Part shown: piece by piece, positions 27,123-35,908 of the stretch
Layout of the letters: each line of letters begins with the position of its first letter
How positions within the stretch are numbered: the first letter of the stretch is position 1
Source: Roseivivax lentus
Lineage (GTDB): Bacteria; Pseudomonadota; Alphaproteobacteria; Rhodobacterales; Rhodobacteraceae
DNA length: 64,000 nt
Direction of reading: 5' to 3'
NCBI RefSeq assembly: GCF_900156805.1
Contig: NZ_FTOQ01000002.1
Span: 124,001 to 188,000, forward strand
Translations under genes and position numbers: made by a program
Notes under the pieces: generated by a model
The model's input: the letters and a program-made list of their open reading frames with translations, nothing else
Told to the model about the DNA's origin: nothing
Database searches by the model: none

Positions 27123-27981
27123 CCTTGCCCTCCCAGCGCGCCCCTTCGGCAAGCATCTCGTCGGTGCCGATCACCGCGTTCAGCCCGTTGAAATCGAACA
27201 TGTTCCCGGCGAAGGGCCGGTTCGAGCCATGGGCCGCGAGGCTCGCGTAATAGGCTTGCGCGGTCTTGGCGAGCGCGCGCACGATGCCGCCCGGGAAGAT
27301 GGCGATGGAAAAGCCCAGGCTTTCCAGATCCGAAGCTGCGGAGATCGGCGTGGCCCCCCCTTCGACCATGTTCGCCAGAAGCGGGATGCGGTTGCCGAAT
27401 GTCGCGGTGATCCGCTGCATTTCCTCGAGCGAGCGCGGCGCCTCGATGAAGAGCGCATCGGCTCCGGCCTCGATATAGGCCTCGGCGCGCTCGAAGGCCG
27501 CGTCGATGCCGTCCACCGCGATGGCGTCGGTGCGGGCGATGATGAGCGTCTCGTCCGAGGCGCGGGTGTCGGCCATGGCGGCGATCTTGCCCGCCATTTC
27601 GGTCTTGGAAATCAGCGACTTGTCCTTCAGGTGCCCGCAGCGCTTCGGATAGCTCTGATCCTCGACCTGCAAGGCCGCGGCCCCGGCGCGTTCATACATC
27701 CGCATGGTGCGCTGGGCGTTGAGCGCGTTGCCGAAGCCGTTATCGGCGTCGATGATCACCGGCAGCGCCACCCGGTCGGCGATCAGCGCCATCGTGTCGG
27801 TCATCTCGGACGCGGTCGAGAGCCCGATATCCGGACGGCCAAGCCGGGTATAGGCCACCGCCGCGCCGGAGAGATACAGCGCCTCGAACCCGGCCTCGGC
27901 GGCGAGCGATGCGGTCAGGCCGTCATAAACCCCGGGGGCGGTCAGGATTTTCGAGGATTGCAGGCGGGTGCGCAGGCTCAT
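27115..27981 (-). CDS. Isocitrate lyase/PEP mutase-family lyase (2-methylisocitrate or 2,3-dimethylmalate lyase-like)
   Basis: 288 residues, the size of the methylisocitrate lyase/oxaloacetate hydrolase/dimethylmalate lyase subgroup. It is a TIM barrel with GVYDGLTASLAAEAGFEALYLSG, IIDADNGFGNALN (metal site), the gating-loop motif KRCGH with the catalytic Cys, and IIARTDA. Family enzymes cleave a C-C bond in malate- or isocitrate-like acids, releasing pyruvate, glyoxylate or oxalate. The gene lies between the flavoprotein gene (8-base overlap) and the isochorismatase-fold gene (4-base overlap). With a LeuCD-type dehydratase in the same locus, a hydratase-then-lyase sequence on a substituted maleate or malate is likely. 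The exact substrate is not known. Confidence 0.85.
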   Translation of the reverse strand: MSLRTRLQSSKILTAPGVYDGLTASLAAEAGFEALYLSGAAVAYTRLGRPDIGLSTASEMTDTMALIADRVALPVIIDADNGFGNALNAQRTMRMYERAGAAALQVEDQSYPKRCGHLKDKSLISKTEMAGKIAAMADTRASDETLIIARTDAIAVDGIDAAFERAEAYIEAGADALFIEAPRSLEEMQRITATFGNRIPLLANMVEGGATPISAASDLESLGFSIAIFPGGIVRALAKTAQAYYASLAAHGSNRPFAGNMFDFNGLNAVIGTDEMLAEGARWEGKDG

Positions 27982-28592
27982 CGGGCGTCTCCGATCATGG
28001 CGATGGCCTCGGCGCAGGTCATCTGCGTGCCGAGCGAGGAGAGGGAAAGGAGCGTCGCGTCATGCACCTCGGGCTTGAAGGCGGCGCAGCCGTCTTTCAG
28101 CAGCACGGTGTCGATGTTGCGCAGATGCGCGTCCCTGAGCGTCGAGGCGACGCCGCCATTGGTGACGATGCCGCCGAGGATGATCGTGTCGAGTCCGAGC
28201 GCGCGCATGATGTATTCGAGGCGCGTCTGGTAGAAGGCGGAATAGGCGACCTTCTCGACGGTGTAATCGGCGGGGGCCAGCGCATCGACCAGCTGGTGGC
28301 CCCATGCGCCGGGCGCGAAATCGCCCTTGCCGAGGAAGGGGCGCAAGGCCTTCAGGTGCGGCGCGATCAGGGGCTCGCCGCCGGGGACCGGGACCAGCGT
28401 GAACTGCGCCGAGATATGGGTGCCGCCCGCCGCGCGCAGGGCGTCGCGCAGGGGCGCGATGCGTGCGGGCAGGGCGGCGATGGCCTCCGAGCTTTGGCCC
28501 GCGCGGCCGTAGGCGCCGTCGGGATGCAGGAAGTCGTTCTGCAGGTCGATGGTCAGAAGTGCCGTGCGTTTCGGATCGAAGGGATGGTCCAT
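27978..28592 (-). CDS. Isochorismatase-fold protein lacking the usual Cys nucleophile
   Basis: 204 residues of the isochorismatase/nicotinamidase superfamily. The conserved Asp is in TIDLQNDFLHPDGAY and the conserved Lys in VEKVAYSAFYQT. The loop that normally reads GxxTxxCVxxT with the nucleophilic Cys here reads GGIVTNGGVASTLRDA. The Cys is replaced by Gly, and the codon at that place is GGC. True isochorismatases (EntB, PhzD) also lack the Cys and work by acid catalysis, so this may hydrolyse an enol ether or bind a ligand rather than cleave an amide. It lies 3 bases from hyuA in the catabolic operon. Confidence 0.85.
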   Translation of the reverse strand: MDHPFDPKRTALLTIDLQNDFLHPDGAYGRAGQSSEAIAALPARIAPLRDALRAAGGTHISAQFTLVPVPGGEPLIAPHLKALRPFLGKGDFAPGAWGHQLVDALAPADYTVEKVAYSAFYQTRLEYIMRALGLDTIILGGIVTNGGVASTLRDAHLRNIDTVLLKDGCAAFKPEVHDATLLSLSSLGTQMTCAEAIAMIGDAR

Positions 28593-28595
28593 GGC

Positions 28596-30659
28596 TCAAC
28601 CTTCCTTGCGGGTGATGATCGTGTTGCCGAAGCGGTCGACCTCGCCGGCAAGGCCCGGCTCGATCAGCACGGTGGTATCCGCCTGTTCGAGGATCGCGGG
28701 GCCGGGGATCACCGCGCCCACGGGCAGGGCGAGCCGATCATAGATCGCCGTCTCGTGCCATTCGGTGCCGAAATGCACCTGCCGGTGGCCCTTCAGGGAA
28801 GCGGCCATGTCGCCGCCGTCGGGCGCGAGCGTGGTCAGGTCGAATTTCGGCCGCTTGCCGATCACCGCCGAGCGCAGGTTCATCACGCGCCGCGTACCGG
28901 TCTTGAGCAGACGCCCGTAAGCGGTGTGATAGGCGCTATCGAAGGCCGCGGCGATGGCCTCGCGGGTGGGGGGCGTGACCTTGCCATCCTCGACCGTGAC
29001 CGGGATCGGCACGGCGACGGTATGGGTCTGGCCGACATAGGCCATGTCGAGTTCGAACACCGTCTCGCGCGCGTCGAACGCCGTGGCGGAGGCGTCGAGC
29101 ATGGCCGTGCCCTGATCCACATGGGCCTGCATGAAGCGCCCGAGCGCCGCTGTGTCGAGCGTCTCGACCGTGGCATTGATCGTCTGCACGAAATCCTGCC
29201 GCATGTCGGCGATCACGCAGCCGAGCGCCGAGGTCACGCCGGGATAGCGCGGCACGATGGCCCGCCCGATGCCCACATCGGCCAGCATCGCGCCCGTATG
29301 CAGCGCGCCGCCGCCGCCGAAGGGCATGAAGGCGAAGCGCTTGGGATCGAAGCCGCGCTCGATGGAGACGAGGCGGATGGCGCCCGCCATGCGCGAATTG
29401 GCGACGCGCAGGATGGCCTCGGCGGCCTCGGTGGTCGACAGGCCCAAGGGCGCGCCCACATGCTCGTCGATGGCGCGGCCCGCTGCCTCCACGTCGAGGC
29501 GGGTGAGCTTGCCGCCGATGGGATTGTCCGGGTCGATCCGGCCAAGGACCACGTTGGCGTCGGTCACGGTGGGGCGAGTGTTGCCCTGCCCGTAGGCCAC
29601 GGGGCCGGGGGTGGAACCAGCGCTTTCCGGGCCGATGTTCAGAAGGCCCCCCTTGTCGACCCAGGCGATCGAGCCGCCGCCCGCGCCGATCGTGGTGATC
29701 TCGATCATCGGCGTGCGCACGACCATGCCGAAATCGATGGAGGTCTCGGGCGCCAGCATCGACTGCCCGCCCGCGATCAGCGACACGTCGAAGGAGGTGC
29801 CGCCCATATCGCCGGTGATGACGTCCGGGAATCCCGCCTCGGTCGCGATGTAGCCCGCGGCGATCACGCCCGCGGCAGGGCCCGACAGCGCGGTGCGGAT
29901 CGGCAGCTCACAGGCGGTCTCGATGCCCATGACGCCGCCGTTCGACTGCACGATCATGAATTCCGACCCGAAGCCGCCGTCGCGCAGCGCATTGTCGAGC
30001 CGGTGCAGGTAGCCCGAGACCTCGGGTTGCAGATAGGCGTTGAGGGCGGTGGTGGAGAAACGTTCGAATTCGCGGATCTCCGGCAGGATTTCCGAGGATG
30101 CCGAAACATGCGGGTTCGGCCAGAGCGCGCGCACGGCCGCGACGGCCTTCGCCTCGTTGTCGCGGTTGGCATAGGCATTGGCGAAGAGCACGGCGACGGC
30201 TTCACAGCCGGCATCAAGTAGCTGCTGCGCCGCCCGGCGCACCGCGTCGAGATCGACGGGCGTGCGGATCAAGCCGTCCGCGAGCGTGCGTTCGGGCACT
30301 TCCAGGCGCAGCTCGCGCGGCACGACGGGTTCGAAATCCCCGCGCAGGCCCCAGGTGCGGGGCCGGTCGCGGCGGCGCATTTCCAGCACGTCGCGCAGGC
30401 CTTCGGTGGTGATGATGCCGATCCGCGCCCCTTTGCGTTCCAGAAGCGCGTTGGTGCCGGCGGTCGTGCCGTGGATCACCACCGAGACGGTCGAGAGGTC
30501 CGCGACCTCGCGCCCGATGCCGTCGAGAAAGCCGCCCGACTGGTCGGGCCGCGTCGTGGGCACCTTGGCGACGGAGGCCTTGCCGGTCGCCTCGTCGAGA
30601 ACGAAGACGTCGGTGAAGGTGCCGCCCACATCGACGCCGATCATGCGCTTGCCGCTCAT
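28596..30659 (-). CDS. hyuA: HyuA-type ATP-dependent hydantoinase/oxoprolinase subunit A
   Basis: 687 residues from the ATG giving MSGKRMIGVDVGGTFTDVFVLD. That glycine-rich motif is the ASKHA ATP-binding phosphate loop. Further marks are VVIHGTTAGTNALLERKGA, SGPAAGVIAAGYIA, ITGDMGGTSFDVSLI and FGGGGALHTGAML. The family (N-methylhydantoinase A, 5-oxoprolinase N-half, acetone or acetophenone carboxylase subunits) activates a carbonyl by ATP phosphorylation. It overlaps hyuB by 4 bases, the classic AB pair. The substrate is unknown, and true hydantoin use is only one possibility. Its stop is 3 bases before the isochorismatase-fold gene. Confidence 0.88.
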   Translation of the reverse strand: MSGKRMIGVDVGGTFTDVFVLDEATGKASVAKVPTTRPDQSGGFLDGIGREVADLSTVSVVIHGTTAGTNALLERKGARIGIITTEGLRDVLEMRRRDRPRTWGLRGDFEPVVPRELRLEVPERTLADGLIRTPVDLDAVRRAAQQLLDAGCEAVAVLFANAYANRDNEAKAVAAVRALWPNPHVSASSEILPEIREFERFSTTALNAYLQPEVSGYLHRLDNALRDGGFGSEFMIVQSNGGVMGIETACELPIRTALSGPAAGVIAAGYIATEAGFPDVITGDMGGTSFDVSLIAGGQSMLAPETSIDFGMVVRTPMIEITTIGAGGGSIAWVDKGGLLNIGPESAGSTPGPVAYGQGNTRPTVTDANVVLGRIDPDNPIGGKLTRLDVEAAGRAIDEHVGAPLGLSTTEAAEAILRVANSRMAGAIRLVSIERGFDPKRFAFMPFGGGGALHTGAMLADVGIGRAIVPRYPGVTSALGCVIADMRQDFVQTINATVETLDTAALGRFMQAHVDQGTAMLDASATAFDARETVFELDMAYVGQTHTVAVPIPVTVEDGKVTPPTREAIAAAFDSAYHTAYGRLLKTGTRRVMNLRSAVIGKRPKFDLTTLAPDGGDMAASLKGHRQVHFGTEWHETAIYDRLALPVGAVIPGPAILEQADTTVLIEPGLAGEVDRFGNTIITRKEG

Positions 30660-32362
30660 GCCTGCGCCTCCTGCCATGCGGGGCCGTAAAGCGCGGTCGC
30701 CTTGTCCTCGGAGAGAAAGCCCTGCGCCACGTCGCGCGCGACCTCGGCCGCCGGGCGCTGCGCGGCGGGGCCGTAGCCGCCGCCGCCGGGTGTGTCGAGC
30801 CGCACCGACTGGCCCTGTTTCAGTTGAATGCCGCGCATCTTCGAGACCATGGGCGGGTGTGCCCAGCCCGCGTCGGTCTCGTAGGCGAAGCGGTTCGTCG
30901 CGCCGTCGCCGCCGCCGGCGACGCCCTTCGGGGGGAAGCTGCCGCGCTCTCCGAAGAGGAACGCCTCGGCGCCGTTTTCCTCGAGCACCTCGATCTCGTA
31001 GGTGGCGCCGAGCCCGCCGCGATGCATCCCCGGCCCGGCGCTGTCGGGGCGCAGGGCCCATTGCCTGAACATGACCGGGTAGGCGGCTTCGAGGATCTCC
31101 ATCGGCGGGATGGTGGCGGTGGAAATGGGTGCGTTGCCGTGATTGAGCCCGTCGCTTTCGATGCTGGCCCCGTGCCCGCCGCCATAGAACGAGAACATCA
31201 CCCATTGCTGGCCGTTCTTCTTCCGCCCGGCGATGGAAAGGGCGTTGATCGTGCCATAGGCATTGGCGACGACGCGTTCCGGCGCGGCCTGCGCCGCAGC
31301 CGAGAAGATCACGTCGATCATCCGCATGATGGTCTCGGTATAGCCGCCGACGGGCGCGGGAAAGTCCGCCGCGAGAAGCGAGCCTTCGGGGATCTTCACC
31401 TCGATGGGGCGCATCACGCCGGCATTGGCGGGCAGCGCCGGGAATATGTGCTTGATCGCCACGTAGGCGGTGGCGACGGCGGTGGGCAGCGCGATGTTCA
31501 CCGGCCCTTGGCAGCGATCCGCGGTGCCCGCGAAATCGAGGGTCATGCGGTCGCCGCGGATCTCGAGCGCCACGCGGATCTTCAGCGGCTCGGGCGAGAT
31601 GCCGTCATTGTCGAGGAAATCCTCCGCCTCCCAGCGGCCATCGGGCAGCTCGCGCAGTTCCGCGCGCATCAGCGTCTCGGCGCGTTCGGAGAGCGCGGTG
31701 AGCGCCGCATCGACGACCGGGCCGCCATATTCGTCCAGCAGCTCGTCCATCCGCTTCTGGCCGAGATCCAGCGCACCGAGCTGGCCGTTGAGATCGCCTT
31801 CGGCCGATTGCGGCAGGCGGGTGTTGCGCATGAGGATGTCGATGACGTCCTGGTTGATCTCACCCGCGCGGGCCAGACGTACGGGCGGCAGGATGAACGC
31901 CTCCTGAAAGGCGTCCTTGGCGGCGGGGTTGTAATTGCCCGGCGCGCCGCCGCCCAGATCGTGCCAATGGCCGACCGAGGCCAGCCAGCAGAACAGTTTC
32001 CCGTCGCGGAAATAGGGCCGCACGAGCCGCATGTCGTTCAGGTGCGTGCCGCCCATATGCGCGTCGTTGAAGATGTAGATGTCGCCGTCGCGCAGATCGT
32101 GGCCGTCGCGCGCCACCTTTTCGATCACCGCCTTCACCGCGAAGGACATGACGCCCACGAAGATCGGCAGGCCGGACTTGCCCTGCACCAGCGTGTCGCC
32201 GGTTTCGGCATGGTAAAGCCCGTGGCTGGCGTCATGCGCCTCGGCGATGATCGGGTTGAAGGCCGAGCGGAAGAGCGTCGCGTCCATCTCGTCGGCGATC
32301 TGCTCCATCCGGCCCGCCAGCACGGCGAGGGTGATCGGGTCGATCTCGGTCGTGTCGCTCAT
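30656..32362 (-). CDS. hyuB: HyuB-type hydantoinase/oxoprolinase subunit B
   Basis: 568 residues, standard HyuB length. It opens DPITLAVLAGRMEQIADEMDATLFRSAFNPII, a family hallmark. Conserved blocks follow: GDIYIFNDAHMGGTHLNDMRL with likely metal ligands, FCWLASVGHWHDLGGGAPG, and the glycine-rich C-terminal GGGGYGPAAQR. It partners HyuA in ATP-driven hydrolysis or carboxylation. It overlaps both neighbours by 4 bases (the tautomerase-SnoaL gene upstream and hyuA downstream), so the operon is translationally coupled. Confidence 0.88.
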   Translation of the reverse strand: MSDTTEIDPITLAVLAGRMEQIADEMDATLFRSAFNPIIAEAHDASHGLYHAETGDTLVQGKSGLPIFVGVMSFAVKAVIEKVARDGHDLRDGDIYIFNDAHMGGTHLNDMRLVRPYFRDGKLFCWLASVGHWHDLGGGAPGNYNPAAKDAFQEAFILPPVRLARAGEINQDVIDILMRNTRLPQSAEGDLNGQLGALDLGQKRMDELLDEYGGPVVDAALTALSERAETLMRAELRELPDGRWEAEDFLDNDGISPEPLKIRVALEIRGDRMTLDFAGTADRCQGPVNIALPTAVATAYVAIKHIFPALPANAGVMRPIEVKIPEGSLLAADFPAPVGGYTETIMRMIDVIFSAAAQAAPERVVANAYGTINALSIAGRKKNGQQWVMFSFYGGGHGASIESDGLNHGNAPISTATIPPMEILEAAYPVMFRQWALRPDSAGPGMHRGGLGATYEIEVLEENGAEAFLFGERGSFPPKGVAGGGDGATNRFAYETDAGWAHPPMVSKMRGIQLKQGQSVRLDTPGGGGYGPAAQRPAAEVARDVAQGFLSEDKATALYGPAWQEAQA

Positions 32363-32916
32363 GGTCGCACCTCCGCGATGTCGTTCCAGACGTCCTGCCG
32401 GGTGATCCGGCCCTCGGTGATCTCGAACCGGTCGATGAAGCGGATGCCTTCGAAGGGCGTCCCGTCCGGCCATGCGCCCGACAGCGTGCCGCGGGCATAG
32501 ACCACCGCGGGGCCGGGCGTCGGGGCGAGATCGAAGCCCTCGTAGGTTTTGCGTACAAACCGGTAGCGCGGCGCGGACCAGTCGATCAGTTCCTGCAAGC
32601 TGGTCATCGGGCCCGAGCCGGGAAAGACCATGGTGAAGCCCTCTCCGAGAAAGCCCGCAGCCGCATCGACGTCGCGGGCTTCCATCGCGGCCAGGTAATC
32701 GCGCACGATCCGGCAGGGGTCGGGCAGGGCGGGAGCGCCCGTTCGCTGCCTGCGGCCTCGCATATACTGGCTGGTCGCACGTTCGTGGATCATCACGGTG
32801 ACCGCGTCGGGCGGGGCGGGCATGACGACGCGCACCGCATCGGTCAGCCCCTCGGCCAGCCGCCGCTTGGCGTCGTCGTCATAGCCTTCGAGCACGTGCA
32901 ATTCGAGAATCGGCAC
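32359..32916 (-). CDS. 4-oxalocrotonate tautomerase-like domain fused to a SnoaL/NTF2-like domain
   Basis: 185 residues. Residues 1-60 (MPILELHVLEGYDDDAKRRLAEGLTDAVRV) match the 4-OT family, in which Pro-2, exposed after Met removal, is the general base; the Pro is present. Residues about 65-185 (CRIVRDYLAAMEARDVDAAAGFLGEGFTMVFPGSG, then FEGIRFIDRFEITEGRI) match the SnoaL-like cone fold. I know each domain mainly as a stand-alone small protein; the fusion suggests two steps on one unstable intermediate. It is the first gene of the minus-strand catabolic arm, 138 bases from the divergent GntR gene. Confidence 0.75.
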   Translation of the reverse strand: MPILELHVLEGYDDDAKRRLAEGLTDAVRVVMPAPPDAVTVMIHERATSQYMRGRRQRTGAPALPDPCRIVRDYLAAMEARDVDAAAGFLGEGFTMVFPGSGPMTSLQELIDWSAPRYRFVRKTYEGFDLAPTPGPAVVYARGTLSGAWPDGTPFEGIRFIDRFEITEGRITRQDVWNDIAEVRP

Positions 32917-32978
32917 CGGTCGCTCCCTGCGATATGTATTTTTTATAGGACAGGATTATGAGCGGCGAGGGTACAAAT

Positions 32979-33007
32979 CAAGAAATTATTTGCATACAAA
33001 TTTCTTG
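32979..33007. promoter_or_regulatory. Candidate operator of the catabolic divergon
   Basis: CAAGAAATT and AATTTCTTG form a perfect 9+9 inverted repeat separated by 11 bases (ATTTGCATACA). It lies in the AT-rich intergenic region between the two divergent arms, 48 bases before the GntR start. GntR/HutC dimers bind such palindromes, so this is the likely site for the adjacent regulator. Confidence 0.6.
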
Positions 33008-33054
33008 CTTTTTGACCTCGGGTGGGTACGGTCGGCGGGAATCGAGGAGTGCCG

Positions 33055-33852
33055 ATGCGCGACGACGTGCGATCCAGTCTTCCGGAAGGTGGCAAGGCCC
33101 GCAGGGTCTATCTGCTGCTGCGGGACGACATCACCTCGGGGGTTCACGAGGTGGGCGCATTGCTGCCGGGCGAGCAGCGCCTGACCGATCTTTACGGTGT
33201 CAGCCGGGTGACGATCCGCCGGGCGCTCGAGGCGCTGGAGGCGGACGGCCTCGTCGAACGCCGCGCGGGCAGCGGCACGAAGGTGCTGGGCGGCGCGGCC
33301 TCGGGCGCGATGGGCGCGGACGTCACCTCGCTCATTCCGCAGATCGTCGAGATGGGCCGCCATTCGGCGCGGCTGCTGGCGTTTTCCTACGGGCCCGCCC
33401 CCGATCCGGTGGCGCGGGCGATGCGGATGGCGCCGGGTGCGCGGATGCAGACCGCGGTGCGCGTACGGATGGCGGACGGCCAGCCGTTCTCGCATCTGAC
33501 GACCCATGTGCCCGAAGACATCGCCGCGAATTATTCCGAGGCGGATCTCGCCAATACGCCGCTTTACCAGTTGCTCGAACGCTCGGGTGTGCGGGTCGAG
33601 ACGGCGCATCAGACGGTCAGCGCCACGCTGGCCGCGCCGGACGTGGCCGAGGCGCTGGGCATCTCCACCGGATCGGCGCTGCTCTGGCTGCGGCGCGTGG
33701 TGCGCGATGCGGGCGGGCGCGGGGTGGAATACCTTTCGGCGCTTTACCGGCCCGACCGGTTCCAGCTCGAGATGGACCTCACCCGCGTGGGCGAGGGGCC
33801 GGGGCGTCACTGGGAGCCGGTGGTCGGCGATCACGGCGAGGGGGCGGGCTGA
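33055..33852 (+). CDS. GntR-family (HutC subfamily) regulator with UTRA ligand domain
   Basis: 265 residues from the ATG preceded by GAGGAG; a GTG 33 bases earlier is possible. The N-terminal winged helix reads RVYLLLRDDITSG, LLPGEQRLTDLYGVSRVTIRRALEALEADGLVERRAGSGT. The C-terminal UTRA domain covers residues about 95-260 and ends with YRPDRFQLEMDL. The stop overlaps the LeuC-like start (TGATG), so the regulator is co-translated with the dehydratase. It likely represses both arms through the palindrome upstream and responds to a pathway acid. Confidence 0.85.
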   Translation: MRDDVRSSLPEGGKARRVYLLLRDDITSGVHEVGALLPGEQRLTDLYGVSRVTIRRALEALEADGLVERRAGSGTKVLGGAASGAMGADVTSLIPQIVEMGRHSARLLAFSYGPAPDPVARAMRMAPGARMQTAVRVRMADGQPFSHLTTHVPEDIAANYSEADLANTPLYQLLERSGVRVETAHQTVSATLAAPDVAEALGISTGSALLWLRRVVRDAGGRGVEYLSALYRPDRFQLEMDLTRVGEGPGRHWEPVVGDHGEGAG

Positions 33853-35246
33853 TGCGGACGCTGCTCGACAAGCTGTGGGCCGCGCATGAGATCACGCGCA
33901 ACGCCGACGGGGCCTCGCTTCTCTGGGTGGACCGGCACCTCGTGCATGAAGGCTCGCACCACGCCTTCGCCAAGCTGGCGGAGCGGGGCATGCAGGTGGC
34001 CGAGCCGGGCCTGACCTTCGGGGTGGCGGATCACTACGCGCCGACCCGGCACCGCGACCATGTGGACGATCCCGACATCGCCAAGATGCTGGACCGGCTG
34101 GAGAAAAACACCGCCGCCCACGGCGTGCAGTTTTTCGGGCTCAACGATCCGCGGCAGGGTATCGTGCATGTGCTGGGCCCCGAGCAGGGGCTGACGCTGC
34201 CGGGGCTGCTGATCAATTGCGGCGACAGCCACACCTCGACCCACGGGGCCTTCGGCGCGCTTGCCTTCGGGATCGGGGCCACGCAGGTCGCGCACGTTCT
34301 GGCCACGCAGACGATCTGGCAGGCCAAGCCCAAGGCGATGCGGATCACCGTGGAGGGCACGCTGCCCGCGGGCGTCACCGCCAAGGACATCGCGCTCCAC
34401 TGGATCGCCAAGCTCGGCACGTCGGGGGCCACGGGGCACGCGGTGGAATATGCCGGCCCCGTCATCGAGGCGCTGTCGATGGAAGGGCGCATGACGCTTT
34501 GCAACCTGTCGATCGAGGGTGGCGCGCGCTTCGGGATGATCGCACCCGATGCGACGACCTTCGCCTACCTCAAGGGCCGCCCCTTCGCGCCCGAGGGGGC
34601 CGATTGGGACGCCGCGCTGGCCGATTGGGCGGATCTCAAGAGCGACGCGGGCGCGCAGTTCGACCGGGAGGCGCGCTTCGATGCGGCCGAGATCGCGCCC
34701 ACGGTGACCTGGGGCACCACGCCGGAACAGGCGGTGCCCATCACCGGACGCGTGCCGGACCCCGCCACGCTGACCGGGGCCGAGGCCGAGGCGGTGCAGT
34801 CCGCCCTCGATTACATGGGGCTGACGCCCGGGCAGAAGCTCGACGGCACGCGGGTCGATCAGGTCTTCCTCGGTTCCTGCACCAATGCGCGGATCGAGGA
34901 TCTGCGCGCCGCCGCCGCCGTGCTCAAGGGCCGCCATGCGAAGGTGCCGGGCGTGGTGAGCCCGGGCTCCATGCTGGTGCGGGCGCAGGCAGAGCGCGAG
35001 GGGCTCGATGCGGTCTTCACCGAGGCGGGGCTCGACTGGGTCGCCTCGGGCTGCTCGATGTGCGTAGGCATGAACGGCGACATCGTCGCGGCGGGCAAGC
35101 GCTGCGCTTCGTCGACCAACCGCAATTTCCGCGGACGGCAGGGCAAGGGCGCGCGCACGCACCTGATGTCGCCCGTCATGGTCGCCGCTGCCGCAATCAC
35201 CGGCACCCTGACCGATGCGCGGCCCCTGATGGAGGGCCGGATCTGA
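33852..35246 (+). CDS. leuC: LeuC-like aconitase-family dehydratase large subunit
   Basis: 464 residues, LeuC type. The 4Fe-4S ligands are visible in FLGSCTNARIEDL and GCSMCVGMN. NCGDSHTSTHGAFGALAFGIG and NRNFRGRQGKGARTHLMSP are standard. The N-terminal active-site region reads VDRHLVHEGSHHAF where housekeeping LeuC has RHLVHEVTSPQAF, and the following segment also diverges. With no leuA or leuB nearby and catabolic neighbours, this is probably a paralogue. Known paralogues hydrate maleate, citraconate or dimethylmaleate. The start overlaps the regulator stop and the stop overlaps the LeuD-like start. Confidence 0.85.
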   Translation: MRTLLDKLWAAHEITRNADGASLLWVDRHLVHEGSHHAFAKLAERGMQVAEPGLTFGVADHYAPTRHRDHVDDPDIAKMLDRLEKNTAAHGVQFFGLNDPRQGIVHVLGPEQGLTLPGLLINCGDSHTSTHGAFGALAFGIGATQVAHVLATQTIWQAKPKAMRITVEGTLPAGVTAKDIALHWIAKLGTSGATGHAVEYAGPVIEALSMEGRMTLCNLSIEGGARFGMIAPDATTFAYLKGRPFAPEGADWDAALADWADLKSDAGAQFDREARFDAAEIAPTVTWGTTPEQAVPITGRVPDPATLTGAEAEAVQSALDYMGLTPGQKLDGTRVDQVFLGSCTNARIEDLRAAAAVLKGRHAKVPGVVSPGSMLVRAQAEREGLDAVFTEAGLDWVASGCSMCVGMNGDIVAAGKRCASSTNRNFRGRQGKGARTHLMSPVMVAAAAITGTLTDARPLMEGRI

Positions 35247-35833
35247 TGGCGGGCTGGACGACGCATGAGGGCATGGCCGTCGCGCTGCCGCGGGCGGATA
35301 TCGACACCGACCAGCTGATCCCGGCGCGGTTCATGTCCGCGAGCCGGTCCGAAGGCTACGGCCAATACCTGATGCGCGATCTGCGCGAGGGCGATGGGGA
35401 TTTCCCGCTCGACCGGCATCCGGAGGCGAGCATGCTCATCGCGGGGCCCAATTTCGGCTGCGGCTCGTCGCGGGAAGCGGCTGTCTATGCGCTGGTCGAT
35501 GCGGGCATCCGCGTCGTGATCGCCGAGAGCTTCGCCGACATCTTCGCGGGCAACGCGGTCAATAACGGCCTGCTGCCCGCGCGCGTGGCCGACACCCCCG
35601 AGATCCTCGCGGCGATGGGCGACGGCACGGCGCAGGTCACGGTCGATCTGGAGGCGGCGGAGCTGCGCGTGAACGGCAAGGCCCATGCCTTCGATCTGCC
35701 GCGGCTCTGGGCCGAGAAGCTCATCAACGGGTGGGACGATATCGACCTGACCCGCGCGCATCTGGACACCATCGCGGCCTTCCGCGCCGCACGACAAGAG
35801 AGACATCCCTGGGCCTGGCCCCGGACGACGTGA
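35246..35833 (+). CDS. leuD: LeuD-like aconitase-family dehydratase small subunit
   Basis: 195 residues, swivel domain. RADIDTDQLIPARFM and GPNFGCGSSREAAVYALVDAG are the family signatures; the second holds the substrate-binding Ser/Arg. FADIFAGNAVNNGLLP is also typical. It shares one base with the large-subunit stop. It completes the heterodimer, probably acting as a hydro-lyase on a C4-C6 dicarboxylate in this locus rather than in leucine synthesis. The last dozen residues are unusual and may be extended. Confidence 0.85.
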   Translation: MAGWTTHEGMAVALPRADIDTDQLIPARFMSASRSEGYGQYLMRDLREGDGDFPLDRHPEASMLIAGPNFGCGSSREAAVYALVDAGIRVVIAESFADIFAGNAVNNGLLPARVADTPEILAAMGDGTAQVTVDLEAAELRVNGKAHAFDLPRLWAEKLINGWDDIDLTRAHLDTIAAFRAARQERHPWAWPRTT

Positions 35834-35908
35834 CCCTGCGGCCTCTTTGGGGAGGGTCGCCAAAGACAAGAGCCGGGCCAACCGGTCATATGGACACAAG
35901 AAGGACCC

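Noticed and set aside
28596-32362. Naming the HyuAB pair 5-oxoprolinase or hydantoinase
   Set aside because: The family covers several substrates, and no D-hydantoinase, carbamoylase or glutamate gene is next to it. Only the family call is safe.
33852-35833. Treating LeuC/LeuD as leucine biosynthesis genes
   Set aside because: There is no leuA or leuB nearby, the genes are coupled to a GntR regulator and TRAP transporter, and the LeuC active-site N-terminus is changed (HEGSHHAF).
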